Shown one piece after another: positions 34,194 to 42,627 of a DNA stretch of 64,000 nucleotides. The DNA lies in the NCBI RefSeq assembly GCF_002934625.1, contig NZ_PTJD01000007.1, forward strand, positions 1 through 64,000. The letters run 5' to 3'. The position numbers and the translations under genes are program-made. How positions within the stretch are numbered: position 1 is the first letter of the stretch; each line of letters opens with the position of its first letter. The DNA comes from Kineococcus xinjiangensis (GTDB lineage: Bacteria > Actinomycetota > Actinomycetes > Actinomycetales > Kineococcaceae). The notes below the pieces were generated by a model. The model was not told the DNA's origin. It saw only the letters and a list, made by a program, of their open reading frames with translations, and made no database searches.

Positions 34194-34939
34194 ACAAGGG
34201 GGCGCGGGTCGCGGGCTGGACGGACTCGTGGCCCGCCGTCAACGCCCGGGTCACCGTGACGATGAGCTTCGGCGAGTCGGCCCCCGACGTCGAGGCACCG
34301 ACGCGCGTGGAGGACGTCGAGGACGACACGCTGATCGTCGCCGCGCCCCGCTTCTCCGGTGACCTCGACTGGGCCGGGCCCGGCCGCGGCGTCCTCCTGA
34401 CCTGGGGCAGCGATCGCGGTGCGTGCTACCAGCGCCTCGAGATCGTGGACGTCCAGCGCTCGCCGATCCCGGTGTGGCGGCTGGCGCCCCTCGCCCCCGT
34501 CACCACCGAGCAGCGGCGCCGCTACGTCCGGGCCGCCCTGACGGGTGTCGCGGTGCTGAACCCGGTGCCGGTGCCCGTTCCGGTGCAGGCGCTGCAGTCC
34601 CGGGGCCAGCGTGCCGATGTCCAGGAGGGGGCCGTCCCCGGCGGACCGCTGAAGCCGGTGCGCGCACGGTTCGTCGACCTCAGTGAGGGCGGCGCCCGTG
34701 TCGTCCTGGTCGAGGAGGGTTACCTGCCCGCAGGAACGCAGGCGGAGCTGCGGGCGACCCTCGACGGTGTCGAGGTCGCCCAGCTCGTCACCGTCCTGCG
34801 CACCCGGCCGGCCGCGCACGCCGCGGACGGCCTGCTCGAAGCCATCCTGAACTTCGTGGAACCCGTCAAGCAGGCGGACCACCTGCGCCGCTACGTGCTG
34901 CGCCTCCAGATCGAGAACCGACGCAAAGGGGTCCGATGA
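34190..34939 (+). CDS. PilZ-domain c-di-GMP receptor, YcgR-like
   Basis: A 249-residue protein. Residues about 15-100 form a YcgR-type N-terminal beta domain (VTVTMSFGES; DTLIVAAPRFSGDL; GRGVLLTWGSDRGACYQRLE). The PilZ domain begins at QRRRYVR, giving the RxxxR motif (R110-R114), followed by DLSEGG, the DxSxxG motif (163-168). Both c-di-GMP binding motifs are intact. In other bacteria YcgR proteins brake the motor by binding MotA, FliG or FliM. It starts at GTG 34190 inside the stop of the flhF-like gene and overlaps the next gene (ATGA). Confidence 0.92.
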   Translation: MNKGARVAGWTDSWPAVNARVTVTMSFGESAPDVEAPTRVEDVEDDTLIVAAPRFSGDLDWAGPGRGVLLTWGSDRGACYQRLEIVDVQRSPIPVWRLAPLAPVTTEQRRRYVRAALTGVAVLNPVPVPVPVQALQSRGQRADVQEGAVPGGPLKPVRARFVDLSEGGARVVLVEEGYLPAGTQAELRATLDGVEVAQLVTVLRTRPAAHAADGLLEAILNFVEPVKQADHLRRYVLRLQIENRRKGVR

Positions 34940-35190
34940 CCGGCCTGGTCGTCCTGGCGGGCCTGCTCATGGCCTCGCCGTCGCTGTTCGCCGCCCTCAC
35001 GGGCACGGGAGACGTCGACACCGCACTGCTGCACCTCGCGCTGGCGCTGCTGGTCGCGGCGGTCGGCGGACGGCTCGTGCGGAACATCTTCCTCGGCTAC
35101 GCCGAGCCGGCCGCCGGTGCGGGGGGCTCGGGTGACGCCCTGCGCAAGGCGGGGCGCCGCCGGAGCGACGCGATCGATCCGACTGCCTGA
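34936..35190 (+). CDS. Small two-helix membrane protein, unknown
   Basis: An 84-residue protein with two hydrophobic segments (LVVLAGLLMASPSLFAALTG, about residues 4-23, and TALLHLALALLVAAVGGRLV, about 29-48) and a short Gly/Arg-rich tail. No family recognised. Its ATGA overlap with the PilZ gene shows co-translation, so a role with the PilZ protein or flagellar base is possible. The last bases and the following 32 form three copies of a 12-base unit with period 13 (35185-35222). Confidence 0.75.
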   Translation: MTGLVVLAGLLMASPSLFAALTGTGDVDTALLHLALALLVAAVGGRLVRNIFLGYAEPAAGAGGSGDALRKAGRRRSDAIDPTA

Positions 35191-35306
35191 CCCGGCCGCC
35201 TGACCCGGCTGCCTGACCCGGCCGCCTCGTCGGGGCGGGCGCCCGCCGCCGGACACGCCTGGTGGGAGCGGCGGCGCATGACGCATCGTCACCCTATGCT
35301 GACTCC

Positions 35307-35543
35307 ATGTTGGTCTTGACGCGGAGGGCAGGAGAGAGCCTCGTCATCGGGGACGCCGTCGTCGTGCGCGTGCTCGAGGTGCGCGGTGACGTGGTGCGCG
35401 TCGGGATCGAGGCCCCGCGGGACGTCCAGGTGCACCGCCAGGAGGTGTACGACGCCGTGCGGGACGCCAACGTGGCCGCGGCTGCAGCCAGCGAGGACGC
35501 GATCACCGCCCTCCAGGGGGCAGTGCGCAAGCGGCAGCAGTGA
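35307..35543 (+). CDS. csrA: Carbon storage regulator CsrA
   Basis: A 78-residue RNA-binding protein that represses translation by covering GGA motifs. In Gram-positives it controls flagellin mRNA and is antagonised by Fli[21 protein letters not shown] and [20 protein letters not shown] are canonical, including the RNA-binding Arg after VHR. The tail is longer than usual. The start ATG 35307 has no Shine-Dalgarno. TATGCT at 35295-35300 could be a -10 placing transcription at the ATG. No fliW is present in the window. It overlaps the cyclase gene (GTGA). Confidence 0.95.
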   Translation: MLVLTRRAGESLVIGDAVVVRVLEVRGDVVRVGIEAPRDVQVHRQEVYDAVRDANVAAAAASEDAITALQGAVRKRQQ

Positions 35544-37279
35544 CCACCGCGCACGTGGGCGCGCGGGTGCAGGGCCCTGCGGGTGCCGACCTGGAACTCC
35601 TCCCGCTCCTGGACGCGACCGGGGAGGCGCTGCTCGTCCTGGGCCCCGACGGCCGGCCGGCCTTCGCCAGCCCGGGAGCGGCGCGCCTGCTCGGCCGTGA
35701 CACCGAGGACCTCCTCGCCGGCAGCGGGCTGGAGTGGTGGCTGTGCGCCGCCGCCGAGCAGCCGTGGGGAGACCTCACCCCCGGACTGACGACGGGGGCC
35801 CCGCACGGCGCGTGGCTGGTCGAGGCGGCCAGCGCGCAACCGCTGCGCCTCGACGTCGAGGCGACCGCGGCGGGTGCCCGACTCCTGCTCGACGTGCGGG
35901 TCGCCCCCCTCGCCGCCGGAGCGGTGCTCGTCCTGCGCGACGTCACCGAGGAGCGGCGCGCGGCCCGGGAGGCACGGGAGACCATCGCCCGCCAGGACGC
36001 CGTGATCGCCGCCAGCCCCGACACCATCTTCCGCGTCAACCTCACCAGCGCCGTCGTGGAGTGGTCCAACGCCGGGCCCGTCTCCGTCCTCGGCATGCCC
36101 CCCGAGGACGCGCCCGGAGCCGCCGAGATCGTCCACGAGGAGGACGCCCCGGCGCTGGCCCGGGCCGTCGGGCAGCTGCGCACCGCGCCGGACGCCGGGA
36201 TCGTCGAGTGCACGTACCGCATCTCCGCCGGCATGGACTGGCGCTGGATCCACGCCCGCAGCACGGTCTCCGACCGCGACGTGGAGGGCCGCCCGGTCAG
36301 CGCGGTCGGGATCGCCCAGGACATGACCGAGACCATCAACGCGATGGACGCCCTGGCCGCCTCCGAGCGCCGCTTCCACGAGGTCTTCGCCCGTGGGCCC
36401 GTCGGCATGCTCCTCTACGGCCTCGACGGCTACATCAACGAGGTCAACGACGCCCTCTGCGCCTTCCTGCAGCGCGACCGCGCCGAACTCGTGGGTGCGC
36501 CCGCGGCCGAGCTCGTCGACCCCGTCGTGCAACTCGGCGACGAGGGGCAGCCCCTGACCGACGCCGACGAGGAGGCGCTGCGCGCCGCGGCCGCGGACTT
36601 CCAGGCCCTGCTCGACGGCAGCGCCGACGTGGTGCGCCGCGAGCGGCGCTTCCCGATGCCCGACGGCAACGTCGCCTGGGGGGCGTTGCACATCTCCGCC
36701 ACGACGACCAGCGACGGGCAGCTGGCGTTCCTGGCGTTCGTGGAGGACATCACCGTCCGCAAGCGCGAGGAGGAGGAGCTGATCAGGGCGGCCATGCACG
36801 ACGCCCTGACCGGACTGCCCAACCGCGCCGGGGCGGAGGAGCGCCTCGGCAACGCCCTCACCCGCACCCGTCGCCGCGGCGGCGGGGTGGCGGTGCTCTT
36901 CGTCGACCTCGACCGCTTCAAGGAGGTCAACGACACGCTCGGGCACCAGGCCGGCGACGACCTGCTGCGCGACGTCGCCGACCGCCTCACCGGGGTGCTG
37001 CGCGCCGGGGACACCGCCGCGCGCCTCGGCGGGGACGAGTTCATCGTCGTCTGCGAGGAGATCACCGCCCCGCTCGCGCTGGCGGCCTTCGCGACCCGCG
37101 TCTGCGACGCGCTGCAGATCCCGGTCGACCTCGGTGACAAGGGCGAGATCCTCGTGACCGGCAGCGTCGGCGCGGCGATGACGGACGGCAGCCTCGACGC
37201 CGAGGAGCTGCTGCAGGCCGCCGACAAGGCGATGTACCGTGCGAAGGCCGCCGGACGGGCCTGCTGGCGCGCCGCCTGA
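35540..37279 (+). CDS. PAS-PAS-PAS-GGDEF diguanylate cyclase
   Basis: A 579-residue protein. PAS-like folds lie at about residues 18-140, 150-275 (PAC motif [20 protein letters not shown]) and 278-410. The GGDEF domain (about 412-579) has the intact active site RLGGDEF (GGDEF at 497-501). An inhibitory I-site RxxD (RAGD) lies five residues before it. It should make c-di-GMP from two GTP and be product-inhibited. There is no EAL domain and no membrane segment. It starts at GTG 35540, overlapping csrA, so cyclase and CsrA are co-translated. It shares the operon with the PilZ receptor. Confidence 0.95.
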   Translation: MTTAHVGARVQGPAGADLELLPLLDATGEALLVLGPDGRPAFASPGAARLLGRDTEDLLAGSGLEWWLCAAAEQPWGDLTPGLTTGAPHGAWLVEAASAQPLRLDVEATAAGARLLLDVRVAPLAAGAVLVLRDVTEERRAAREARETIARQDAVIAASPDTIFRVNLTSAVVEWSNAGPVSVLGMPPEDAPGAAEIVHEEDAPALARAVGQLRTAPDAGIVECTYRISAGMDWRWIHARSTVSDRDVEGRPVSAVGIAQDMTETINAMDALAASERRFHEVFARGPVGMLLYGLDGYINEVNDALCAFLQRDRAELVGAPAAELVDPVVQLGDEGQPLTDADEEALRAAAADFQALLDGSADVVRRERRFPMPDGNVAWGALHISATTTSDGQLAFLAFVEDITVRKREEEELIRAAMHDALTGLPNRAGAEERLGNALTRTRRRGGGVAVLFVDLDRFKEVNDTLGHQAGDDLLRDVADRLTGVLRAGDTAARLGGDEFIVVCEEITAPLALAAFATRVCDALQIPVDLGDKGEILVTGSVGAAMTDGSLDAEELLQAADKAMYRAKAAGRACWRAA

Positions 37280-37285
37280 GCCGAC

Positions 37286-37340
37286 GTGACGCATGTCACG
37301 AATTTGCAGCCTCAAGTTCCGCCTTCTCGAGAGGCCGACG
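37286..37340 (+). promoter_or_regulatory. Palindrome and possible flagellar promoter before the 31-codon gene
   Basis: GTGAC-GCAT-GTCAC (37286-37299) is an inverted repeat, operator-like in size. It is followed by CTCAAG (37311-37316), 17 bases, GCCGACG (37334-37340). The halves match the flagellar promoters, but the spacing is two bases longer than at flgB and flhA, so promoter function is uncertain. The leader downstream has two hairpins: CCACCGG/CCGGTGG arms from about 37375 to 37400, and TCACCCC-CGT-GGGGTGA near 37407-37423. Confidence 0.4.
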
Positions 37341-37498
37341 CTGTCGGGAGTCCCTAGACTCTGGCCACCGGTGTGAGGCATCTGCCATCCGCCGGTGGAA
37401 GGCCCGTCACCCCCGTGGGGTGAGTGGACAGTGCAGTCCAGGCCGAGTCGAGCTCCCGCCGCGCAACCAGCGCGGCTCATGCAACGAGAGGGGTCACC

Positions 37499-37594
37499 AT
37501 GGACGTCACCGTCACCGCCCAGGACCGTCAGAGCAGCACCAGCGACGAGGTGAGCCTCACGTCGGTGGCGAACCCGCGTCGCGTGCGCCTCTGA
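37499..37594 (+). CDS. 31-residue small protein gene, unknown
   Basis: An ATG with GAGAGGGG six bases upstream opens a 31-codon frame ending in TGA at 37592. The peptide starts MDVTVTAQDRQSSTSDE and ends NPRRVRL: acidic first half, basic C-terminus, no Cys and no membrane helix. A good ribosome site, a possible promoter and structured leader upstream, and a strong terminator 27 bases downstream make a self-contained small unit beside csrA and the cyclase. Translation is not proven; the transcript could also act as an RNA. Confidence 0.5.
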   Translation: MDVTVTAQDRQSSTSDEVSLTSVANPRRVRL

Positions 37595-37621
37595 GCATCC
37601 AGCGACGCGTCGACGACGCTC

Positions 37622-37657
37622 CGGCGGGGCCGGTCCTCTCGAGGAGCGGCCCCGCCG
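37622..37657. terminator. Bidirectional hairpin terminator
   Basis: Arms 37622-37632 and 37647-37657 are perfectly complementary (11 bp). It lies between the plus-strand 31-codon gene and the end of the minus-strand phosphatase gene (37676), so it can serve both. Confidence 0.8.
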
Positions 37658-37675
37658 TCGTTCGTCCGGGCGCCC

Positions 37676-38905
37676 TCAGCAGTCGTCGAGGACACCGGCC
37701 CCGCGCAGGCGGTGCATGAGCTCGAACCCGTCGCCGCCGGAGACCCGCGTCACGGACTCCGCCCCCGCGGGCACCGACAGCGGCTCCGTCGGGGACAGGC
37801 CGCTGGCGAGCAGCTTCTCCGTCGGCGTCAGCCGCCGGATCGCCACCGCAGCCACCTTCTCCGGGTGGGCCGCGGCGAAGTCGCCGTAGATCGCCGGGTC
37901 GTGCTGGCCGTCGTCGCCGACGAGCAGCCACGTGACGTTGGGCAGCTCCTCGACGAGGCGCTCCAGCGTGGTCCGCTTGTGGGTGCTGCCGTCGCGGAAC
38001 CAGCCGGTGTTCGTCGGGCCCCAGTCCGTGAGCAGCAGGGGCCCCGGGGGGTAGCCCGAGCGGTCCAGGAAGCGGATCAGCGCCGGGGCGGCGTTCCACG
38101 CGCCCGTCGACAGGTACACCACCGGCGCCCCGTCGTGGCGGGCGAGCAGCTCGTGGTAGAGCTCGGCCATGCCCGGCACCGGCACACGGGCCTTCTCCGT
38201 CAGGACGAACGTGTTCCACGCCGCGAGCAGGGGACGCGGCAGGCGGGTGACGACGACCGTGTCGTCGATGTCGCTGAGCAGGCCCCGCACGGGCTCGGGC
38301 CCCACGACGATCACCGCGGCCTCACCGCTCGACTCCGGGGCCGCGTCGAACCGGTGCGCGCCGCCGCGGCGCTCCCCGCCCCGGCGGGCCAGGGACAGGT
38401 GCACCTGGTGCACCCCCGGCGGCAGGTCCACCTCGATGCGTTCGTCGACGTAGCCGCCGCGGTCGGTCGTGAGCACCCGGGGAGGCACGCCCGGAGCACC
38501 CGGGAACTGGACGACGACGGAGGCACCCGCCACCGGAACGGTCATGAAGTTGCGCCAGCCGCGGACAGCGCGCTCCGCAGCCGACTCCTGGCGCAGCGGC
38601 GAGGTGGGCCGCTGCGACAGCAGGACCCGGCCCATCACCCGCACCCAGCCGGGCCCGCCGTAGCCGGGATAGGCCAGCACCCGCGAGCGCCATCCCCGGG
38701 CCCGCAGCCGCCCGCCGAGGAAACCCTTGAGCGCGTCCTCGATGCGGGCGGCACGGTGCAGGCCGTGCTCCCCGGGCTCGAGGGGGGAGGTGAGGTCCGC
38801 GAGGTCCGCGTCGAGCTCGGGGGAGTGGCGGGCCAGCCGCTCCTGCACGTGCTCCGGGAGGCGGCGCAGCGGAGCCGGGCCGGTGCTGGTGGTTCCGGAG
38901 GTCAT
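37676..38905 (-). CDS. App1-like phosphatidate phosphatase (DUF2183)
   Basis: A 409-residue protein. The C-terminal catalytic domain begins at GLLSDIDDTVVVTRLPRPLL (about residues 235-255), with the DxDxT nucleophile motif of the HAD superfamily. It continues with APVVYLSTGAWNAAPALIRF and LLVGDDGQHDPAIYGDFAAA, as in App1 phosphatidate phosphatases. The N-terminal part (about 60-225) contains a beta-rich region (GASVVVQFPGAPGVPP). No signal peptide. The likely substrate is a phospholipid headgroup phosphate, but this is inferred from the family. ATG 38905 is chosen over a longer frame because the N-terminus upstream is low-complexity. No strong Shine-Dalgarno is seen. Confidence 0.85.
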   Translation of the reverse strand: MTSGTTSTGPAPLRRLPEHVQERLARHSPELDADLADLTSPLEPGEHGLHRAARIEDALKGFLGGRLRARGWRSRVLAYPGYGGPGWVRVMGRVLLSQRPTSPLRQESAAERAVRGWRNFMTVPVAGASVVVQFPGAPGVPPRVLTTDRGGYVDERIEVDLPPGVHQVHLSLARRGGERRGGAHRFDAAPESSGEAAVIVVGPEPVRGLLSDIDDTVVVTRLPRPLLAAWNTFVLTEKARVPVPGMAELYHELLARHDGAPVVYLSTGAWNAAPALIRFLDRSGYPPGPLLLTDWGPTNTGWFRDGSTHKRTTLERLVEELPNVTWLLVGDDGQHDPAIYGDFAAAHPEKVAAVAIRRLTPTEKLLASGLSPTEPLSVPAGAESVTRVSGGDGFELMHRLRGAGVLDDC

Positions 38906-39007
38906 GTCCGGAACGCTACCCGCTGACGGCGCGACGTCACCTCGAAGTGCCCCCGGGCGCCCGCAGGGCACCGCCGGAACCTCGGCCGGTGCCGCAGCCG
39001 GCCCGGA

Positions 39008-39979
39008 TCAGGCGGGTGCGAAGCCCTCTCGCAGCCGCTGCAGCCCCTCGTCGATGCCCACCCTGGGCGACCACTGCAGGACCTCGTGCGTGTGGCGCTG
39101 GTCGAACCAGTGCGCCGTCGACAGCTGCTCCGCGAGGAAGCTCGTCATCGGCGGCTCGTCCGGCAGGCGCAGCCGCGTCCAGGCGCGCTCCACCACGCCG
39201 CCGGCCGACTTCGCCACCGCCGAGGGCACCCGCCGCGCCGGGGCCGGGACCCCCGCCGCCTCGCAGATCGCGGAGAAGACCTCCGCCACCGTGCGCGGCT
39301 GGCCGTTGGTGACGACCAGCGCCTGCCCGCGCGCGTGCTCGATGCGGTCCAGCGCCGCCAGGAGGGCGTCCACGGCGTTGTCGACGTAGGTGGTGTCGAT
39401 GAGGGCGGTGCCGTCGTCGAGGAGCGGCAGCCTGCCCGCGCGGGCCCGGTCGGCGATGCGCTGCACGAGCTGGGTGTCACCCGGTCCGAGGACGATGTGC
39501 GGGCGGATCGCGGTGACCGCGAGGCCGGGGGAGTCCGCCGCGAGCGCCAGCAGCTCCGCCTGAGCCTTGGTGCGGGCGTAGTTGCCGCGGGCGTGCTCCG
39601 GCTGCGCAGGCCCCGCCCCCTCGCCGACGATCGCCGAGCCCGTGTGTGCCACCGACGGGGAGGAGACGTGCACCAGGCGGCCGACACCCGCCCTGCGGCA
39701 GGCGTCGACGACCGTCGTGGTGCCCCGCACGTTCGCCTCGACGTACTCCGGCAGCGGCCCGGTGATGGACACCTTCGCCGCGAGGTGGATCACGCCGTCC
39801 ACGCCCCGCACTGCCCGGTCCACGGCCGCGCGGTCGCTGACGCTGCCCAGCACCTCGGCGGCGCCGTCGATGCCCGCGGGGCGGCGCTGCAGCACCCGCA
39901 CCTCGTCGCCGCGCGCCAGCAGCGCCTCGGCGGTGCGCCGGCCCAGCATCCCGCTGGCACCCGTGACCAGAACCCTCAC
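39008..39979 (-). CDS. oleD: 2-alkyl-3-oxoalkanoate reductase OleD
   Basis: A 323-residue NAD(P)-dependent short-chain/3-beta-HSD type reductase. TGASGMLGRRTAEAL (residues 6-20) is the cofactor loop, VHVSSPS carries the catalytic Ser, and NYARTKAQ carries Tyr134/Lys138. In olefin synthesis OleD reduces the OleA product to a 2-alkyl-3-hydroxyalkanoate. The assignment depends on the operon with OleA and OleBC. GTG 39979 overlaps the oleBC stop (GTGA). Confidence 0.9.
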   Translation of the reverse strand: MRVLVTGASGMLGRRTAEALLARGDEVRVLQRRPAGIDGAAEVLGSVSDRAAVDRAVRGVDGVIHLAAKVSITGPLPEYVEANVRGTTTVVDACRRAGVGRLVHVSSPSVAHTGSAIVGEGAGPAQPEHARGNYARTKAQAELLALAADSPGLAVTAIRPHIVLGPGDTQLVQRIADRARAGRLPLLDDGTALIDTTYVDNAVDALLAALDRIEHARGQALVVTNGQPRTVAEVFSAICEAAGVPAPARRVPSAVAKSAGGVVERAWTRLRLPDEPPMTSFLAEQLSTAHWFDQRHTHEVLQWSPRVGIDEGLQRLREGFAPA

Positions 39980-42627
39980 AGCTCTCCCCGCTCCCCGGCC
40001 AGGACCCGCTCGGCCCACTCCGCCACGCGCGCCCGGTCGATCTTGGAGTTGTGCCGCACGTCGGTCGGCAGCGCCGGGACGAGGAGCACCGCCGCCAGGT
40101 CCCGGCCGGTCGCGGCGCGCACCGCCCGGGCCAGCGGCGGGGCGGCCACCGTGGTGCGGGCCACCGGCTCGTTCGCCTCCGCGACGACCACCAGCTGGCG
40201 GGCCGCGCGCGGACCCACGCCCACCAGGGCGGCCCGCGCGATCCCGTCGACGGTCTCCGCCCGCTGCTCGATGCCCACCGGGGTCACCACGCCGTCGCCG
40301 GTCACCACGATGTGGGCGAGGCGGCCCTCGATCCACAGCCGCCCCTGCTCGTCGAGGTGGCCGACGTCGCCCGTGCGGTGCCAGCGGCCGACCCCGAGGT
40401 CCTGCGGGGCCCGCACGCGGGTGCTGGCGAGCTGCGTCAGCCACAGCTGGTCGTAGTGGTCCTTGACGTGCTCGGCGCGCACGCACACCTCACCGGTCAC
40501 CCCGGCGGTGGTGACGACCTCCTCCGCGGCGGCGCCGTCGGCGTCCAGCGGCGCAACGGCGGTCGTCACCCCCGGCAGCGGCAGGCCGACGCAGATGCCC
40601 TCGCCCTCCCCGGCCGCCAGCACCTCGGCCAGGGAGATGTCGGTGGCCGGCAGCACCTCCGTGGCGCCGTACGGCGTGCGGGGCTCGGCCAGCGGCATGA
40701 GCTCCTTCGCCCGCTGCTGCAGGCGCGGGTGCACGGGGGCGCCGGCGGACAGCAGCGTGCGCACCCCGGCCAGCGCCTCCCGCTGCGCCGCGTCGAGGTC
40801 GCCCGCGGTGGCGATGACGTTGGCCATGGCCGCCGGCGACAGGAATGCGGAGGAGGAGCCGCCTGCCACGACCGCGTCGGCGAGGGCCGCCGCCGTCAAC
40901 GTCCGCGGCTTCGTGACGTCCATGTCCGGCACCACGCAGGTGGCGCCGAGGGCGGGGCCCATCAGGGCGAACGGCGCGAAGGCCGTCACCAGCCCGGAGT
41001 CGGGCCCGGTGCGGGTGACCTGCCCCATGGCGCGGGCGAAGAGGGCCATCTGCCGGTGGGTGTAGACGACGCCCTTCGCCGGCCCGGTGGAGCCGGAGGT
41101 GAAGAAGATCGCCGCGTGCGCCTCGGGGTCGGGCTCCGGGGGCAGCACGTCGGCGGGGTCGCGGCCGGCGAGCAGGCGGGCGCCGATCTCGGCGACCTCC
41201 AGCAGCGTCGTCGTCGCGCCCGTCAGCCGCAGCTTCGCGTCGGAGATCGGCCCGGCGGCGATCCGGCGGCCCGGCCAGCGCAGGGCGCGGGCGGCCAGCA
41301 GCGCCCGCTCGATGCCGATGACGTGGTCGGGCCCGGCGCCGTTCACCGCGCGGGTGAGCCCCTTCACGCCCAGCCCCGCGTCGGCGATCACCGCGACCGC
41401 ACCGATGCGCAGGCAGGCGTAGAGCACCGCCGTCAGGTCCGCACCCGGGGGCACGAGCAGCGACACCCGCTGCCCGGGCAGCACGCCGTGCGCGGCCAGG
41501 CCGGCGGCGAGCTCGGTGGTGCGCCGATGCAGCAGCCGCCACGAGATGCGCCGCACGCTCGGGCCGTCGTCGCCGCCCCGGACCTCCACCACCACGTCGG
41601 CGTCGGAGTCGGCGCGCTCCTCGAGGAAGCGCCACAGGGGGCGGTACTCGCTCGGCACCCCGCCCGGCTGCGCCCGCTCGCGACCGCGCTCGGCGAGCCA
41701 GGTCAGCACCGCACCGGCCACGTCGGCGTCCTCGGGCAGGAGGTGGCCCTTGCCCTCGAAGCGGTGCACCACCGCGTGCGGCAGCCGGGCGCGCAGGTCG
41801 CGCAGGTAGTGCTCGGTGAAGACGGGGTCCTTCGGTCCCCACAGCAGCAGGGCGTCCACGTCGGCGAGGTGCACCAGGTCGGCGGCGAGCTCGTCGAGCC
41901 GCGCCTGGGTGGGGTGGTGGACGCCGGTGGGCACGTCGGCGACGAACGCCTCGATGCCCTGGCGGCGCTCCGGCGTGCGGTACGGCGCCCGGTAGGCCTC
42001 CTGCACCTCCGCCGGCGGGCGGGGGTGGGTCAGCGCCAGGGCGGTGCGCAGGAACGCGTCGGTGCGGCTCGTCACCAGGGGCAGCACCCCGGGGGCCGTC
42101 GCCACCTGCAGCGGCCCGGGCGGCGGCGCGCCCGCGGGGTGGGAGGCCGCGGTGTTGCACAGCGCGATGCCGTCGAGGTCGATCCCGTCGGGGCGGCTGC
42201 CGGGACCGTGCACCGACTCCGCCCAGCCCATGGCGATGACGCCGCCCCAGTCGTGCCCGACGACGACGACCCGCCCCGTCAGCTCCAGCGCCGCGACGAG
42301 GCCGCGCACGTCGCCGATGCGCTGCGCGAGGGTGCGCCGGGTTCCGGTGCGCTCGGAGAAGCCCATGTCGAGGTGGTCGGGGGCGATCACCCGCCAGCCC
42401 TCCGCCCGCGCCAGCAGGTCCCGCCACAGGTAGGACCACGTCGGGTTGCCGTGCAGGCACAGCAGCGTGCCCCGGCTGTCCTCGGGTGATCCCGTGTCGA
42501 GCACGTGCCAGGTCCGCACCTGCCCCTCGGCGTCGCGGCCCTCGACGAGGCGGGACCACTCCGGGCGCAGGCCGGGCAGCCCCGCCGGGGGCAGCTGGGC
42601 GGGGGCGGTTCCCCGCGCGGACGTCAC
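39976..42627 (-). CDS. oleBC: OleB-OleC fusion: beta-lactone decarboxylase and beta-lactone synthetase
   Basis: An 883-residue fusion. Residues about 1-320 form an alpha/beta-hydrolase of haloalkane-dehalogenase type (OleB): LLCLHGNPTWSYLWRDLL, nucleophile Asp126 in VVGHDWGGV, and a C-terminal KGHLLPEDADVAGAVL. Residues about 330-883 form an AMP-dependent synthetase (OleC): AAIFFTSGSTGPAKGVVYTH near residue 507, GEVCVRAEHVKDHYDQLWLT, HRTGDVGHLDEQGRLWIEGR. OleC closes the beta-hydroxy acid to a beta-lactone, and OleB decarboxylates it to a cis-olefin. The same fusion is known in some actinobacteria. GTG 42627 overlaps the oleA stop. Confidence 0.93.
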   Translation of the reverse strand: MTSARGTAPAQLPPAGLPGLRPEWSRLVEGRDAEGQVRTWHVLDTGSPEDSRGTLLCLHGNPTWSYLWRDLLARAEGWRVIAPDHLDMGFSERTGTRRTLAQRIGDVRGLVAALELTGRVVVVGHDWGGVIAMGWAESVHGPGSRPDGIDLDGIALCNTAASHPAGAPPPGPLQVATAPGVLPLVTSRTDAFLRTALALTHPRPPAEVQEAYRAPYRTPERRQGIEAFVADVPTGVHHPTQARLDELAADLVHLADVDALLLWGPKDPVFTEHYLRDLRARLPHAVVHRFEGKGHLLPEDADVAGAVLTWLAERGRERAQPGGVPSEYRPLWRFLEERADSDADVVVEVRGGDDGPSVRRISWRLLHRRTTELAAGLAAHGVLPGQRVSLLVPPGADLTAVLYACLRIGAVAVIADAGLGVKGLTRAVNGAGPDHVIGIERALLAARALRWPGRRIAAGPISDAKLRLTGATTTLLEVAEIGARLLAGRDPADVLPPEPDPEAHAAIFFTSGSTGPAKGVVYTHRQMALFARAMGQVTRTGPDSGLVTAFAPFALMGPALGATCVVPDMDVTKPRTLTAAALADAVVAGGSSSAFLSPAAMANVIATAGDLDAAQREALAGVRTLLSAGAPVHPRLQQRAKELMPLAEPRTPYGATEVLPATDISLAEVLAAGEGEGICVGLPLPGVTTAVAPLDADGAAAEEVVTTAGVTGEVCVRAEHVKDHYDQLWLTQLASTRVRAPQDLGVGRWHRTGDVGHLDEQGRLWIEGRLAHIVVTGDGVVTPVGIEQRAETVDGIARAALVGVGPRAARQLVVVAEANEPVARTTVAAPPLARAVRAATGRDLAAVLLVPALPTDVRHNSKIDRARVAEWAERVLAGERGEL

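Noticed and set aside
37340-37498. Leader before the 31-codon gene as a c-di-GMP riboswitch
   Set aside because: The hairpins are there, but I could not find the conserved GEMM-type core sequences, so only a structured leader is claimed.
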